Shown: piece after piece, positions 41,170-42,659 of the stretch
How positions within the stretch are numbered: the first letter of the stretch is position 1
Layout of the letters: the number at the start of each line of letters is the position of its first letter
Assembly: GCA_027449165.1 (NCBI GenBank)
Contig: DAIDMD010000137.1
Location: 1-42,659 of the forward strand
Direction: 5' to 3'
DNA from: Acidiferrobacter sp.
Lineage (GTDB): Bacteria > Pseudomonadota > Gammaproteobacteria > Acidiferrobacterales > Acidiferrobacteraceae
Length of the DNA stretch: 42,659 nucleotides
The notes under the pieces: model-generated
The model's input: the letters and a program-made list of their open reading frames with translations, nothing else
Told to the model about the DNA's origin: nothing
Database searches by the model: none
Translations under genes and position numbers: made by a program

Positions 41170-41985
41170 TCATGGGTCGATAATGAGACCGCGGCCCATG
41201 CCGGCCCGCGACAGCCGTGCCGACATGGCCAGGGCGGCACGCCGGTCCGCCTCCGGCCCCAGGCGCACGAGATAGAGCGTCCGCCCATCTATCGTGCCGT
41301 GCACCACATGCAGGTCCCTCAATCCCTTCCGGTCGAGGCGGCGCGCCAGGCGCCGGGCATCCTGCCGTCGGGAGAAGGCGCCGGCCTGCACGAAGAAGGC
41401 CCGATGCGGCCCGAATACGTCCGACCCGCGGCGGGCGGTCAGGAGGCGCCTTCGGTTGGTCTGACCGGGCACTATGCCCTCGACCTCCACCGGCGCGGTC
41501 CCGGTGGCGAGCACGCCCAGGCGCGCGGCGGCCGCGTACGACAGATCTATGATGCGCCCCGGATAGAATGGCCCGCGGTCGTTCACGAGGACGATCACGG
41601 ACTTGTTGTTGTTGAGATTGCGCACGAGCGCATAGGACGGCAACGGCAGGACCTTGCTGGCTGCGGTCATGGCGTACATGTTGTAGGTCCCGCCGTCGGC
41701 GGTCTTTTGTCCGTTGAAGGGGATGCCGTACCAGGAGGCGATGCCGCGCTGGCGATAGCCGGCGGCGGTCTTCAGGGGATAGTAGGTGCGACCATCGACG
41801 GTGTAGGGGCTATTGCCGTAAGGGCTCAAGGCGAGCTTATGGGGCACGACGCTGCGTGCGGAAAGGTCCGCCGGATTACGATAGCCGGTGCTTGGCAAAA
41901 AGCCGCAGCCGGCCAGCATGAGCGACAGGCATAGACCGGCCGCAAGGCGCCCGCAACCGATTTCGGAACGACGACCGATACCCAT
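41170..41985 (-). CDS. rlpA: RlpA septal-ring lytic transglycosylase, lipoprotein
   Basis: RlpA is an outer-membrane lipoprotein that cleaves denuded glycan strands at the septum. The 271-residue protein has a lipobox LMLAGC (C27), the double-psi barrel domain with GIASWYGIPFNGQKTADGG and VLVNDRGPFYPGRIIDLSYAAAARLG, and a C-terminal SPOR domain (about 190-271, FFVQAGAFSRRQDARRLA). ATG 41985 gives a proper lipoprotein signal; the open frame extends 43 codons upstream without a signal. It lies 126 bases after rodA in the usual cell-shape cluster. Confidence 0.92.
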   Translation of the reverse strand: MGIGRRSEIGCGRLAAGLCLSLMLAGCGFLPSTGYRNPADLSARSVVPHKLALSPYGNSPYTVDGRTYYPLKTAAGYRQRGIASWYGIPFNGQKTADGGTYNMYAMTAASKVLPLPSYALVRNLNNNKSVIVLVNDRGPFYPGRIIDLSYAAAARLGVLATGTAPVEVEGIVPGQTNRRRLLTARRGSDVFGPHRAFFVQAGAFSRRQDARRLARRLDRKGLRDLHVVHGTIDGRTLYLVRLGPEADRRAALAMSARLSRAGMGRGLIIDP

Positions 41986-42110
41986 GGGTCGAGACCCCGT
42001 GACGTTGGCCATCCAAGAGTACAACACGGGCGGCGCCGACAAAAACCCCGGCCGCGCCCGCCGGCTGCCGGCCGCCGCCGCGTTTCGCAAGCCCGGGGCC
42101 GCGTCGCCGG

Positions 42111-42659
42111 TCAACTGACGAGACGGCGGTGGCTGTGGATGCTCATGAGGACCCCGAGCCCGGCCATGATGATGATCAGCGAGGTGCCGCCATAGCTGAG
42201 CAGCGGCAGCGGTACGCCGACCACCGGCAATATCCCGGCGACCATGCCCATGTTGATGAAGACGTCGAAGAAAAATAGGATCGACAGGGACCCGGCGAGC
42301 AGCCGCGAGTAGGTGTCCTGCGCGGAGAAGGCGATGCGCAGGCCGCGATAGACGATAAAGAGGTACAGCGAAAGCAGCGCCAGGTTGCCGAACAGCCCGA
42401 ACTCCTGGCAGAACACCGCGAACGCGAAGTCGGTCGTGCTGTCGGGCAGGAAATGCAGGTGCGCCTGACTGCTGTTTAACCAGCCTTGCCCGAAAAGGCC
42501 CCCGGAGCCGACCGCTATCATCGCCTGGATGGCATGATAGCCCGCCCCCAGGGGATCGGCCTCGGGATGGAACAGGATGTAGATCCGCTGGCGCTGGTAC
42601 TGGTGCATGTGGGCCCAGAGCACCGGGGCCGCCGCAGCCCCCAGCAGCCCGACCGAAAG
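42111..42659 (-). CDS. rodA: RodA (MrdB) SEDS glycosyltransferase, C-terminal part
   Basis: The last 182 residues of the SEDS-family peptidoglycan polymerase of the elongasome; the start lies beyond the window's right edge and the frame is open to base 42659. Visible are YHAIQAMIAVGSGGLFGQGW, FLPDSTTDFAFAVFCQEFG, a cluster of hydrophobic helices and GMVAGILPVVGVPLPLLSYGG, with the last segment diagnostic for RodA/FtsW. PLPLLSYGGTSLI fits RodA. Its neighbour rlpA supports RodA over FtsW. Confidence 0.95.
   Translation of the reverse strand, partial: LSVGLLGAAAAPVLWAHMHQYQRQRIYILFHPEADPLGAGYHAIQAMIAVGSGGLFGQGWLNSSQAHLHFLPDSTTDFAFAVFCQEFGLFGNLALLSLYLFIVYRGLRIAFSAQDTYSRLLAGSLSILFFFDVFINMGMVAGILPVVGVPLPLLSYGGTSLIIIMAGLGVLMSIHSHRRLVS

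Noticed and set aside
1-42659. tRNA, rRNA genes and CRISPR arrays
   Set aside because: No T-loop-like GGTTCGA signatures in credible cloverleaf context, no rRNA sequence and no regularly spaced repeats were seen in the gaps.

Overview
The window is a chromosomal stretch of a GC-rich gammaproteobacterium. Gene content and order support this: rsmA, glyQ/glyS, mtgA, rodA-rlpA-ybeD-lipB-lipA, a sigma-54/NtrC-type glnA promoter, ubiquinone genes ubiD/ubiU/ubiV/ubiT and a type I glutamine synthetase with the adenylylation tyrosine. Sulfur-handling proteins (TusA-like, a PP-loop tRNA thiolase relative) beside anaerobic and NO-related genes would suit a facultatively anaerobic sulfur- or iron-oxidising chemolithotroph; that lifestyle and any genus are inference.

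Layout. 1-6.5 kb: the end of rsmA, then a seven-gene leftward block (mtgA-glyQ-glyS-mazG-like-gmhB-plsC-queH), all overlapping or touching. 6.6-10.7 kb: a PP-loop protein, TusA-like protein and CDF metal exporter, then glnA with two NtrC-like sites and a textbook -24/-12 promoter. 10.8-14.7 kb: a leftward FNR regulator preceded by a perfect FNR box, a NarK-type transporter, and about 1.2 kb without a recognisable gene. 14.7-18.8 kb: a GFA-family protein and a tight five-gene operon (hemerythrin HHE, DUF2249, two NnrS-like membrane proteins, a CopD-like membrane protein) preceded by a TTG-N8-CAA motif. 18.8-26.9 kb: leftward anaerobic ribonucleotide reductase genes (nrdD split so that the glycyl-radical tail is a separate 60-residue protein, plus nrdG), diverging around an FNR-like box from a five-gene operon: two radical SAM proteins, ubiU, ubiV and a lipoate-ligase/DUF116 fusion. 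27-30.8 kb: an outer membrane protein, a DsbG-like protein lacking the first active-site cysteine, a methyltransferase and a decayed-looking repeat region. 30.8-36.6 kb: ubiT diverging from ubiD around paired FNR boxes, hemN with its own box, a cytochrome c5, a nitronate monooxygenase-like protein behind another box, and a DUF2249-HHE fusion. 36.6-42.7 kb: PAQR protein, YdcF-like protein, lipA, lipB, ybeD, D-amino-acid aminotransferase, rlpA and the end of rodA.

Main reading: the middle of the window looks like an oxygen-limitation island. One FNR protein encoded here, with boxes before its own gene, nrdD, the ubiUV operon, ubiT/ubiD, hemN and the nitronate monooxygenase, could switch on oxygen-independent DNA-precursor, haem and ubiquinone synthesis together. 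The least explained member is the lipoate-ligase/DUF116 fusion translationally coupled to ubiV; the split NrdD is the other feature that most deserves experiments.
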